A DNA stretch of 64,000 bases, taken from contig CM060124.1 in assembly GCA_030522415.1 (NCBI GenBank), forward strand, positions 23,856,454 through 23,920,453, given 5' to 3'. Origin of the DNA: Channallabes apus. Taxonomy: Eukaryota > Chordata > Actinopteri > Siluriformes > Clariidae. This document shows positions 22,869-32,780 of the stretch, in pieces. The position numbers and the translations under genes were made by a program. The notes below the pieces were generated by a model. The model was given only the letters and a program-made list of their open reading frames with translations, had not been told where the DNA came from and searched no databases. The stretch's first letter is position 1, and every line of letters starts with the position of its first letter.

Positions 22869-25392
22869 GTTTCCCCCTGAGGGATTGCCACCTTATTGTG
22901 GTCAGGGGGTTTGCGTGCCTCAACACAATTCAGCAAATACAATACTGTTACTATACAGTAAGGCCAGGTAAAAACAGTGCTTGAACATGATGCCCCCCTC
23001 CCCCCACCCCGTGTTGTCTGGTCTAGAACGGCGCTGCCTCTGACCGTCTTTTGTCTTGTAAATGAGTATTCTCACTCACCTTCCAATCCCCCCAGCGCAC
23101 ACACTCTGTTTGTACTGTAAACTGTACTGTAACTGTGTTTGCTAGGGCACTTGGTTATACACAGTACTTTAATGTATGGAACACTTACTTAACTTACTGG
23201 TTTGGTTTAAATATCGCTTATTACCTTATTCAGCAAAATAAATTCATTATTAACGTATTGAAGTATTTTAGTTAAGGACAAAAACTGTGCTTGTGTTTAG
23301 AACTGCTGAACAGCCGAAAACACACACACACACCCATCCCCCCGCCAAAAACACACACACACACACACAGAGCAATTAACACCATGTCATACTCAGGAGT
23401 GGAAGGTGAGAAACCTCAATGGAGAATACCAAGTTTGTCGTTGCTCTTTTGGAGTTCTTAAAACCCAAAACATTTATTTATACTGAGAAAAAATTATTAT
23501 GGGTCACAATCACAATCACAAACACATATAATCAAGTGTTTAACTGGTTTCATTTGTTTCTATGATCAATAATTATTATTATTATTATTTTCAGCCCAAC
23601 TCTTTGACTATTTAAAACAAAGTTGTGTCCCATTTTTTGCCCATTGAAGTTGTTGGTTCAACTAAACAATTTTTAAATACCCAAACAATCCCCCAAAATT
23701 AAAACACGCAAAACATGACTTTAACAATTCAATTTATTCTTCCAAAACTAGTCAAAGTTAAAACAGTAATTTATATAAAACAGATGAATACATGTTGTCT
23801 TTTTGCTTAAAGTTCATTAAACTACCCGGATACACCAGCTGCTTATAAGTCTCTATCTATAGTCCTTTTACATTAAAGTATTAATTTTTCAAATATCAAA
23901 ACTATTAAACATGGAACAGTTGAAGTCTTTGTTTCCCCCAAAGTACTGTATCAGACATTTTGCAGTTCTATGTTCAGAATATACAGTAGACCTGATCAAA
24001 CATCATTCTAAAGCTGTCGGACTGTGACGTCATCCCTCCTACAGCTCCCTCAACAGCTTGTTCAGGCTCCTCCAGTCCTGTAGCTCCAAAAGTCCAGCCG
24101 TCAGCCGTCTGACCCCCCAATCCTCCACAGCGGAGCTCTGCTTAAAGACAACAGGAGAATTTAGTCAAGACAAAGATAAATAAACTTCACAGAACATATA
24201 GTTCTAATAAAAATAAAATATATTAATAAACCTATTTACCACAGAGTGTGTAAAATACTGTTTTGGGGATTCTGTAATGTAAATAAACTGCCTGTGCTAA
24301 TGTTAACCAGTGAACAGTGTTAGTGTTAACCAGTGACTGTCTGTATTATCGTCTGCATTAAATTAACCGGGAATTTACTTAATGCGCTTCTCATACAAAT
24401 AAGTTAAGCGATATAACACTCGTATATGAGCATTAGTTCATCTCTGAAGCCAAACTATAACTTACTGAAGCCCCTCACACACACACACACACACACCTCC
24501 CCCCTCCTCCTCCTTAACTGATAAACACTTCTGTGTTGTTATTCAGCTCTTTAACTAAGCGCTCGCGCTACCGCGGAAAGTGTATAAAATATAAACCTGG
24601 TTATGATCGTTACTAGCTCCTGTACAGCTCCCCTCAGTCTGTGTCCCTCATCAACTGCATCACATTATATTACAGTCACAGAAATAACCTGCAGATTAAC
24701 TCTTAACCAGAGAATAAATAAGCGCTGAATTTATCCAGACAACACGCGGTGAGATTCTCTCAGTATTTACAGAGAACACAAACACTCTTCATCGGGTAGT
24801 GCAGCTCTTGTAATAGGGACATTAATAGTATTGTCGAAGCTTGAGCATGTTTTTGAGTTAAAGTGGAGTGTCATTGTGAGTGTGTGACACTGACAGTAAG
24901 CTGTAATATTAACTCCAGACTTGGTAAACAGAACATAAAGTTCTCTAAAGTCACATCTGACCGCTGCTGCTGCTGCCAGTGATATTTCAAACGGCCAATA
25001 AAAAAACTAAACTGGGAAATAAACTGTAAACTACCCCAAACACATTTTATAAAATAAAACATCACTTACCACGAATAGTCCGTTAAGCCGCCATCTTCAT
25101 CTCTGTAGTTTGGCAGCGTCAGTTCGGCGGGGGTGGAGGCGGGTTGTTAAAATCACGTGATTGCAACTCAGCGCAGCTGGCTTGTTTTAATGTGTTCTTG
25201 AGAACGAAGCGCCATCTAGTGGTGGAACCAGGTAAATGAATAAATAGGGCTTGAATGGGCGTGTTTACTGTGAAATCTTGACACGCCTTTCGGCCAGAAA
25301 AGGGAGGGGGGATTACGGCGTGCAAAGGCCATTCACACGCCATTCACACTTCAGCCACACTGTCGCGGCTATTTGGTGTGGCTCCCACTGTA

Positions 25393-26237
25393 GGCCAAAG
25401 AAGAAGAAGAGTGCACATGCTCAGCGTCATGTCCAGATGTTGGCTTTTGAAAATAGACGTGTGAGTGCTGCCAGCATTGCTGCAGAGGTTGAAGGGATGG
25501 GGAGCCAGCCTGTCAGTGCTCAAACCATATGCCGCACACTGCATCAAATTGGTCTGTATGGCTGTCGTCCCAGAAGAAAGCCTCTTCTAAAGATGGTGCA
25601 CAAGAAAGCCCGCAAACAGTTTGCTGAAGACAAGCAGACTAAGGACATGGCATACTTGAACCACATCCTGTGGTCTGATGAGACCAAGATAAACTTATTT
25701 GGTTCAGATGGTGTCAAGCGTGTGTGGCGGCGACCAGGTGAAGAGTACAAAGACAGATGTGTCTTGCCTACAGTCAAGCAAGGTGGTGGGAGTGTCATGG
25801 TTTGGGGCTGCATGAGTGCTGCCGGCACTGTGGAACTACAGTTAATTGAGGGAACCATGAATGCCAACATGTACTGTGCCATACTGAAGAAGAACATGAT
25901 CCCCTGCCTTCGGAAACTGGGCCGTAGAGCAGTATTCCAACATGATAATGACCCCAAACATACTTCCAAGACAACCACTGTCTTGCAGAAGAACCTGAGG
26001 GTAATGGTGCTGGACTGGCCAAGCATGTCTCCAGACCTAAACCCTATTGAGCATCTGTGGGGCATCCTCAAACGGAAGGTGGAGAAGCACAAGGTGCCTA
26101 ACATCCACCAGCTTCGTGACGTGATCAAGGAGGAGTGGAAGAGGATTCCCATGACAACCTGTGAAGCTCTAGTGAACTCCATGCCCAAGAGAGTTAAGAC
26201 AGTGCTGGAAAATAATGGTGGCCACACAAAATACTGA
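25393..26237 (+). pseudogene. Tc1 transposase, catalytic DD34E part
   Basis: Begins with the linker RPKKKKSAHAQRHVQ and continues with the second helix-turn-helix (VSAASIAAEVEGMG, SAQTICRTLHQIGL). The DDE catalytic domain follows: LWSDETKINLFG (first Asp), QHDNDPKHTSK (second Asp) and PDLNPIEHLWGILK (Glu). The spacing fits DD34E Tc1 transposases. The glycine-rich box GGGSVMVWGCM is intact. It ends with GGHTKY and TGA at the usual place before the right end. This half is open; only the insertion of copy B and the indel near the start disable it. Confidence 0.92.
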
Positions 26238-26482
26238 CACTGGGCACAGTTTGAACATTTTCATTTAGGGGTGTACTCACTTTTTTTGCCAGCAGTTCAG
26301 ACTTTAATGACTGTCTGTTGAGTTATTTTGAGGGAACATCAACTTTACACCATTATACAAGCTGTACACTGATTACTTTACATTCTATCAGAGTTTCATA
26401 TCTTTACCGTTGTCCCTTGAAAAGAAATAATAAAATATTTACAAAAATGTGAGGGGTGTACTCACTTTTGTGAGATACTGTA

Positions 26483-27071
26483 TACATTTTAGGAATATAT
26501 TAACATTTGCAGACATCATTATATGTTGAATGGAACTTGTAAGCCTTTGAATGGTGTTAAAAATACTTGCAAAACAAGTATTGCAGCCATACATTGGAGG
26601 GAACTTCTGAGGTGGACAGTGATTGATGGCACGGTCGGTCGGAGGGGGTTGTGATCACACCTACAGTATAGATCTTTTGTTCTAGGCTATCGGTCAAATA
26701 TCTCTCCACTTGGAAGCAAAAACATGCAAGGGATTTCAGCATCTCGACGCACATACTAAGCTGTTTATAAAGTAGATACTGTTTGTTTTTTCATTTTGTA
26801 ATCTTTCTCGTGTTTACTGTGTACTGTATGTATATTCATTTTTTAATGAATTACTGTAAATAAACTACACATTCCGTTACCAGAAATGACTTTTCTGTTT
26901 TTTGTGTGTGCTAAACTAAACTTCAGGGTCAAAGTAATATCGATTTTATTTGAAAAGTATTATATATTTACAATGCTGATAAGTTCAACCTTAGATTCAT
27001 ATATAAACTGCTTCAAAGTCTTTCCACCCCGTGACCGCTGAAATCCGACAGACCCAGGGCTCAAGGGAGGT

Positions 27072-27113
<42 letters not shown>

Positions 27114-28300
27114 ATGTGTGTGTGTGCGCGTGCGCTTCAGCCTGTCCTTTTTTCAGCGGATTTTTCCGCTACCGCAGATCAGCTTACCAACTTGTAATAT
27201 ATACATTTTAGTAATATATTAACATGTGCAGACATTTATTTGAGGGTGCGCTGCCCTCTCTTGCCCCTGCGTAGAGCCTACACACACACATCTATCTATC
27301 TATCTATCTATCATATAAATACACATTTGAAATCTGCATCTACATTTTCTGTTACAAGTATAGAATTAGGTTCAGCTGAGACTCATGATCAATGGTGTTA
27401 GGGTACTTATGTAGTGATAATTAGTTTCAGCCAAATCATTAAAACTAACAATGGACTATGACACTCTTGAGAGGGGATATGAAGGTGTTATTCATTTATT
27501 TATTCTCTACAAGGGTGCGAACTACAATACAGACCAAACTATAACTCTCTCTTACTACTATAAAAATTCTAAATATAAACAAACAAAATACAGCTTTTTT
27601 TCCTCAGAGGTAAACGGAAAAGTGAAGTTGTTCAGCTGTTTACTGTCACTGCAGCTTCTTCAAAGTCTTCCCACTCCGTGACCGCTGAAATCCGACACGA
27701 CACCACGTTAGGCTACGTCTTGTCTCATTTGTATAACGACGGTGATTGGATGTTTCCCGAGGGCTCAGGGGAGTGTGTGTGTCTGTGTGTGTGTGTGTGT
27801 CTGTGTGTGTGTCTATGTGTGTGCGTGCGCGTGGGTACTTGTTCTACTGTTCTAAAAACTCTAAATATAAACAAACAAAATACAGCTTTTTTTCAGAGGT
27901 AAACGGAAAAGTGAAGATGTTCAGTGTCACTATGCAGATGTTACACTCAGTGGAGTTACCGAAATCTTTGGTTTAGTTCTCATTGAGTTGCCACACATCA
28001 TTTCCACATTTCACTCGCTTTTATTCCTCTTATGTGAGCATAAACAGTGAAACATTCCACAGGTTTATAATACACCGCGGCCAAGTGAACCACGTTCCCG
28101 TCGAACGAAACGAGGCATAATCGTGGTGTTCGCTTCGGTTATGACACACCATAGTTTATTATCTGCTGTGGTAGATCTGAATATTTATTCAAATACAATA
28201 ATAAAGCTTTATATCCTCAGGAGGGCTCAGTACATTGTTTTAGCGATAGTTTCACGGAAGTGAGTTCAGAACTAATCTAAAAAAAAACATCCGAAGCTTC
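26483..28300. repeat. Right arm of the CAGATGTCGCC element: tandemly duplicated units with TG and TCTA microsatellites
   Basis: A block with GTGACCGCTGAAATCCGACA occurs at about 27031 and again at 27677. A block AAATATAAACAAACAAAATA with CAGAGGTAAACGGAAAAGTG occurs at about 27559 and 27862. The flank of the Tc1 (TTTTTTCAGCGGATTTTT, CAACTTGTAATA) recurs at 27151. Microsatellites: TG at 27070-27126, TCTA at 27289-27312, TG at 27774-27830. This looks like a unit of about 650 bp repeated at least twice. Small open frames here are microsatellite artefacts. Confidence 0.6.
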
Positions 28301-28326
28301 AAAAACATCCGAAGCTTCAAATAGAA
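28285..28326. repeat. Short tandem repeat of AAAAACATCCGAAGCTTC
   Basis: Two adjacent exact copies of the 18-base unit AAAAACATCCGAAGCTTC. The unit contains the palindrome GAAGCTTC. Confidence 0.8.
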
Positions 28327-28399
28327 TGAATGAATTTATAGAACTAATGAATTTTCTTAAAACGTTAGAAAATTAAGTAGAGCTAAATCCCTAAATCTC

Positions 28400-29037
28400 C
28401 TTATAAAATATCTCTGATTATCAATGCGAGAATGAATGGCGAATTGTCATATGGCGAGGGATAGGCTTCAGTGAAATTGATATAATTGATATATATGTAA
28501 TTGATATACTGTATATACAGACGTGTGTGTGTCATTTTAATTCAAATGAACATTTTAATGCTTTCTGATACACTTATCAACTTATCCACATACACTTATC
28601 AACACAAACTCTCCGTGCACGCACACACACAATCTTTAAAAAATTAATATTAATAACATACATATACAAATAAACAAATGTAGGTGTAATAAAAGTAGTC
28701 GTGATGTCAGTACTCGCCCAGCAAACCAGCCTTTTGCAGCAGCTTAAAACGCATGAATTATCTTCAAATATAAAAAAAAAGCGAAAAGACACTCGATTAT
28801 TTTGCATAGGTTATTTGTTTAATTCAAAAAGTTCGTAAAAACACTTTAAAATGAGAGAAAATCTGTTAAAATCCTCGTTCGCCTTCTCAGCGTTAGGTTG
28901 CGAGTGACGTCATGATTTGAATCTGCGCGCCACCGGGGAAACATAGGGAAACTGACTTTCTCGGACCACCGGCTTTTAGATAAAGTCCTTCCATGCGCCA
29001 TCTGGCGGATATTCAGTGAAGCGCAACACATTAATTT
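28400..29037. other. Right subterminal part of the CAGATGTCGCC element
   Basis: No gene recognised. AT-rich to about 28860, then GC-richer towards the end of the element, including CCATGCGCCATCTGGCGGAT (about 28992-29011), a phrase resembling CATCTGGCGG near the ends of the CAGTGGGAGC family. The first gag part appears to run on into this sequence to a chance stop at 29037. Confidence 0.5.
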
Positions 29038-29135
29038 TAAATTCCCGAATGTTGCCTCCGGCAAGTCGCGGCACGCCGCGCGCTAAATTGCGGCCTCTCG
29101 CGGGAAAACACGCGCAGTTTTAAAGGCGACATCTG

Positions 29136-29137
29136 TA
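29136..29137. repeat. TA target duplication, right flank of the 20.8 kb insert
   Basis: TA directly outside the right CAGATGTCGCC end (GGCGACATCTG then TA). It is the partner of 8302-8303. Confidence 0.8.
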
Positions 29138-30140
29138 CACTGTTTCCTCTTTGCATGTTCTTTTCTTCCCATCTCTCCCGGGACTGCTTCCTTTTGTTGC
29201 GTTCCATCATCCTTCTTTTAGACGTGGCATGTTGTTCATTTCTGAGTCCCTGTATTTCTGACAGGAATTTCACATTTTGTTCTTTCAGTCTTTTCATTTC
29301 TCTTCCTCTACCTTGCAGTTCTTTAGTTTCTCTTGACTCATGTGATTCTGTTTTTCTTTCTCTGTTCCATTCCCTTTCGTCGCCATCACTTTGTCTGTGA
29401 GTCATTGATTCTTGTTCTGTTTCTTCAAGTTGTCCATCCATCCACTCAGAGTCACATGACGTCACTTTAATTTGTCCCGTCACTCGTCCTTCAAATCCCC
29501 ATGCTTTTTTGTCTTGTTCCTGCAGCTTCAGTGGTGGGTACATTCCTCCATCCCTCTGTTGCATGTGTTCCTCAGTGTATGGTGGTGGTCTCTCTAATTC
29601 TAAGTTTACTTTCTCTTTCCTTGCTTTCTGAACTTTTTCTTTCCTGTCTTCACTTTTTTCTGACTTCTGATCCTTTTTTCCTTCTTCAACTTGTTTCTGT
29701 CTCTCCTGTTCCTTTCCTTCATTTTCAAACCATTGTACTATTTCTAATTTTTGTCCTAATTTGACTCTTCCCTTGCTACCCTTATCCTTACTGGTGTGTC
29801 TGAGCATTTCTTTTACTTCCTTACAACATTCTTCATTAAAGGTTCCTTCTTTAGGCCATTGCAAATCTCCTGATGTCCTGTCATGCCATTTTATCATACA
29901 CTTTCTGATGTACTTTTCATCTTCTTTATGTTTGGCTATAATTGCGTCTACAGGTGTCACTGGCTTTGGCCACGCACCTTTACGGCAGAATAACTTTCCC
30001 ATCACACACTTCTGTCCTGGCTTATAATGTAAATTCTTGTGTTTCTTCTCTCTCTTTTTAACTAAAGTTCTTTTGCTGTGTACTTTATGACCGCTGCCAA
30101 TTTTCAACAACTGTCTTTTCTCTTTATATTTTTTAAACAT
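29136..30140 (-). pseudogene. gag: ERV gag part 1: matrix, PPPY region and coiled coil
   Basis: Starts at an ATG (30138-30140) whose A overlaps the TAA of the preceding leader ORF. The first 120 residues are basic with a WPKEGTFNEEC motif resembling the WPxxGTFN core of retroviral matrix proteins. A late-domain PPPY lies at residues 185-188 and a long Glu/Arg-rich coiled coil at about 230-330. No N-terminal Gly for myristoylation is present (MFKKY). The native sequence stops at the TA flank (29136-29137); the extra codons down to 29037 belong to the inserted element. The rest of gag is at 8303-6562 and in matching phase. Confidence 0.8.
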
Positions 30141-30487
30141 TAAATTTCCACTGGTGTCAGTATCAGAGTAACGATTTTGTCAAGGGTCTGAAAAATTATT
30201 CTACTGTCTGGTCCAAAAGGTATTACTGTGAATTCACTATTGTTATCAACCATCCACACACGACTCAGCACTACCGGACCTGTCTGTGTTCCTGATAATC
30301 TGTATCTTTTTGCTTTTCAGCCTTCTGCGTCTTCTTCTAAATATAATATATCAAAATCTGGGTATGTTTGCAGTAGCGAAATGAGCGGAGTTAAACGTGG
30401 AGGTCCACCTAATCCTCCAAATTCAAATGTACTATATATTACTTTTAAACGAATCTCTTTAGGAACTAACCCAAGGAAATAACTCAT
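30140..30487 (-). pseudogene. ERV leader ORF b, overlapping the gag start
   Basis: A 115-codon frame starts with an ATG (30485-30487) that overlaps the stop of leader ORF a (ATGA overlap). It is broken by one TGA at 30317-30319 and ends in TAA at 30140-30142, sharing a base with the gag ATG (TAATG). The first half is hydrophobic/neutral (SYFLGLVPKEIRLKVIYSTF) with a GGLGGPPRL segment and an acidic YLEEDAEG end. Two overlaps of neighbouring frames in a row argue for real coding sequence. Function unknown. It could be an orfC-like leader protein as in epsilonretroviruses, or an upstream extension of gag. Confidence 0.5.
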
Positions 30488-30783
30488 ATCTTCATTCTAA
30501 AATATGATGTAAGAATGAAAGTGTGCGTGTCACAGTTAAGCTCTAATACGTCAGGTATTAACGAAAGCCTAAGTGTCCACTCTCCCTTATCACACTCTTT
30601 CACTAAAAGTAGATCCTTTCCTGAATTATTCAACAACCATTTATTTGTTTCACTCTGATCTGACTCCAAAATTCTAAACTCCCGTTCACACTTATTTAAA
30701 ACTCCTTCTTCACTTATCTGCTCGTCCCAGTTAATTACTCTAGCTCCACTTATCATCTGATCTCCTCTATTTGTTATATTCAA
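30484..30783 (-). CDS. ERV leader ORF a, unknown function (99 aa)
   Basis: An uninterrupted 99-codon frame between the LTR and gag, starting MNITNRGDQMISGARVINWD. It is mildly acidic with no membrane segment and no motif that I recognise. Its stop overlaps the start of leader ORF b, and b in turn overlaps gag. Epsilonretroviruses such as walleye dermal sarcoma virus have an extra gene between LTR and gag, and this position is the same. That is a positional analogy only; no sequence similarity is claimed. Confidence 0.45.
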   Translation of the reverse strand: MNITNRGDQMISGARVINWDEQISEEGVLNKCEREFRILESDQSETNKWLLNNSGKDLLLVKECDKGEWTLRLSLIPDVLELNCDTHTFILTSYFRMKI

Positions 30784-32221
30784 TATTTTATTTTATGTGT
30801 AACCTAGGTGCATTTATTATTTTAAGCACTATGTTTTCTGTTAATAGTATTGTGTCGTCGACTACACAAAAACGTAAAGGGTACCTTTTATATCTTACTT
30901 AAACTTAAGCTTCAATAACTAATCTAAAGAAATTATTATTTAATAATACTACTATGCTGGCACATTCAGCACCCGTACCACTTTCGTGTCACAGGGGAAG
31001 CTTATGTCACAGAGGAAGCTTATGTCACAGTGTGATCACAGTGATGGCCAATAGCACATCACCGCTTACATCACAGACAAGACCTATGTCACAGTAAGCT
31101 CTATGTCTAGTAGCGTGTCACAGTTTATGTCACAGACAAGACCTATGTCACAGTAAGGTCTATGTCTAGTAACACTAATGCTGTATAGCTTATAATCTAT
31201 TCATTATATTTTACACATACACATAAATTCAACAAAATCTTTACACCTAAATATAACATACACAAACATTTAAAAGACACACATACAAGACATACAAACA
31301 ACAAACAACACAAGCGCTTTTACAACAATTTCAAAAAATTTGGAGTACTCAGAACAATTTTCAACAATAAAACAATTTATCACACAACCTGGGCCCAGAA
31401 AACTTCAATACCACCTGTAGGAATTTTCAACTAGCAATCACCTTATGTTCCCTAGCGATACCTCATACACATGGGTTCTAGCCCTAGGAAACTCGATTGC
31501 AGTACTGCTCCTAGCGATACCTCACACGAGTGGGTTCTAGCCCTAGGACTCGAGATTACAGCACAACCACCTGCAGGACTTTTTCACAATAAATACTAAA
31601 AATCTGAAAAACACTTGAAAAGAACCTGCCCAGTTCCGCGTCTTAGTACCAGCTCACAAATCAGTGAGTTCTATACTCAGCGTCTTGCTACAGGACTTTT
31701 TTACCACCTGCCACGTCTGGGTAACGAATAAAGTTCCCTATTTAGTGATTTGCAGGAATTTTTTACCATCTGGGTCCAGCCCCACTTGTCGGCGATTCCT
31801 CATATACGGGCTCTAGCCCAAACACAGTGGCGTTACCTCAGATATCACACAACTTATAAAATAACAAAGAAAATATAACAAAAAATAACACACAAAAATA
31901 AAACAAAATGGAGATCTCCTAATGTTTCGTTACTTCATCCAGTCTTTTATATATCAGCGAAAACGCAGAAATTTATTTAAATATATCAATTAACTTGTCA
32001 ATTCAATTTATCAATTTTGGCAACTTTTAAAATAATTGTGTTCAATATACCCTAGGAGTTACCTCTCCAGCTGGAAGCACGCACACTAACAGACCATGAA
32101 CTTCTAATGCAGAAATTTGATCAAACAGGTTTTCTGCTTACCTTTTTTATGCCGGCATAAGTTGATGGTCTGTCAGCCCGCGAAGTCCCAGGTCCCCGGA
32201 GGGGCCCTCCACGAAGGCAAT
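30784..32221 (-). other. ERV 5' leader, non-coding with degenerate repeats
   Basis: About 1.4 kb without convincing genes. Two sets of degenerate repeats are visible: ATGTCACAG-type units at 30985-31165, and blocks containing CTAGCGATACCTCA and GGGTTCTAGCCCTAG at 31450-31555, with weaker copies to 31830. The leader is unusually long for a retrovirus. Packaging signals would be expected here but cannot be read from one copy. Confidence 0.5.
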
Positions 32222-32239
32222 CGCAGTCGGGGGTCACCA
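32222..32239 (-). promoter_or_regulatory. ERV primer binding site, tRNA-Trp-like
   Basis: On the minus strand, five bases after the LTR end, the sequence TGGTGACCCCCGACTGCG resembles the complement of the tRNA-Trp 3' end (the classical site begins TGGTGACCCCGACG). Here one extra C and a few changes are present. Retroviruses prime minus-strand DNA synthesis from this site. Confidence 0.65.
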
Positions 32240-32244
32240 AGAAA

Positions 32245-32780
32245 TGTGGTGGATTTTTTATTCTCCCCACACCGAAGTTGCCCTAATTTAAAACATTAAA
32301 CAAATACTGTAAGTTTAATAAAATAAATTAAAGAAAGACTCTGGATTCCGTGTAGATCTAGATGAAGTAAGGATAAGTTTTATTGCAACAATAAAACAAA
32401 GTGAGCCAGTCTTGAAAATGCCTAAGATGTGACCCAGAGCATCACCAAGAACAGACTGACCTACTGTGACATCGATGCCTTCTTTTATACAGTTTTACAG
32501 GGGGCGGGACGCTCATCTGGCCCCCTCATTTGCTCATTATTTTTTCTGGTTCCTTATCAAATTTTTCAACCAATAAAATTACATTTGCATTATACGTCAT
32601 ATACCTCGTTATCTGACTCCATCTTTTACCAAATTTTGCTTCCAATATAACTTATTTTCCTTTCAAATTTTCCATTATCTTTTCACTTTTGGTGTTCAAC
32701 TTAAAAAATATTGGGGTGGCGCTTACGTCTGCTATAAATTCTTGGTGCTTCCGCTTTACTCTACAGTTTTCAAGAGACAG
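32245..32780 (-). mobile_element. ERV 5' LTR (outer boundary uncertain)
   Basis: On the minus strand the LTR ends ...CCACCACA, directly before the primer binding site. Going upstream come a polyadenylation signal (AATAAA, 32379-32384), a TATA box (TATAAAAG, 32482-32489) and a GC box (32500-32508), i.e. the U5, R and U3 order of a retroviral LTR. The U3 start is not fixed. About 32780 is a guess from typical length; a TTACCACA at about 34002-34009 would be an alternative outer end complementary to the TGTGGT start, giving a 1.77 kb LTR. Confidence 0.65.
32482..32508 (-). promoter_or_regulatory. LTR core promoter: TATA box and GC box
   Basis: TATAAAAG lies at 32482-32489 and CCCGCCCCC at 32500-32508 on the minus strand. 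The spacing and order fit a pol II promoter firing into the ERV leader. Confidence 0.6.

Larger units (their letters stand above)
20687..25390 (+). mobile_element. CAGTGGGAGC element, copy B (4704 bp)
   Basis: Complete copy without the Harbinger. Ends CAGTGGGAGCCACGTCAAAC and, inverted, CAGTGGGAGCCACACCAAAT, with TA on both sides (20685-20686, 25391-25392). Because it sits inside a coding exon of Tc1, its borders are exact: dropping the element plus one TA restores the Tc1 frame. It is near-identical to A in the shared parts, and holds the better tRNA-Ile(UAU)-like sequence and the same minus-strand terminal exon (about 24040-24150). It is the best reference copy of the family here. Confidence 0.9.
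20134..26480 (+). mobile_element. Tc1-like transposon, interrupted by copy B
   Basis: The long inverted ends start CAGTATCTCACAAAAGTGAG and continue with GTACACCCC, with TA duplicated outside (20132-20133, 26481-26482). A related unfilled site is readable at about 27196 (CTTGTAATATATACATTTTA) in a neighbouring repeat unit. Without copy B and its TA the element is about 1641 bp, the usual Tc1 length. The transposase is split by copy B at 20686/25393, inside the GRPKKK linker between the DNA-binding and catalytic domains. Confidence 0.92.
8304..29135 (+). mobile_element. TIR-bounded element (ends CAGATGTCGCC) inserted in ERV gag, containing further TEs
   Basis: The left end reads CAGATGTCGCCATTAAAA and continues with a GCGCGT segment. 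The right end, read inward on the other strand, gives CAGATGTCGCCTTTAAAA, also followed by GCGCGT. TA lies outside both ends. The span is 20,832 bp. Subtracting element A (8083 bp) and the Tc1 with its load (6347 bp) leaves about 6.4 kb of own sequence: an exon-like left arm (8345-9440), a middle (17530-20131) and a repetitive right arm (26483-29135). No transposase of its own was recognised. The TA duplication fits a Tc1/mariner-like mode of insertion, but the family is unknown to me. Confidence 0.7.
132..32780 (-). mobile_element. Endogenous retrovirus, one provirus split by a 20.8 kb insertion
   Basis: Read on the minus strand the order is 5' LTR (32245 and rightwards), primer binding site, leader ORFs, gag part 1, [insertion 8304-29135], gag part 2, protease, RT, RNase H, integrase, env. 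Gag, protease and RT/RNase H share one frame separated by single stops. This one-frame arrangement, a PPPY motif in gag, a single CCHC knuckle and a CX6CC motif in env fit a gammaretrovirus/epsilonretrovirus-like (class I) ERV. It is inactive: stops in pol, a frameshift in integrase, a stop in the env transmembrane subunit, the insertion in gag, and loss of the left end. The right LTR boundary is uncertain. No 3' LTR is in the window. Confidence 0.85.

Noticed and set aside
25344..26227. 227-aa and other minus-strand frames opposite the Tc1 transposase
   Set aside because: Antisense shadows of the conserved transposase frame.
27031..27976. Small Cys/Val-rich frames
   Set aside because: They are translations of TG microsatellites.
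28046..28165. Imperfect inverted words around AAGTGAACCACG
   Set aside because: Too short and imperfect to call a hairpin element.
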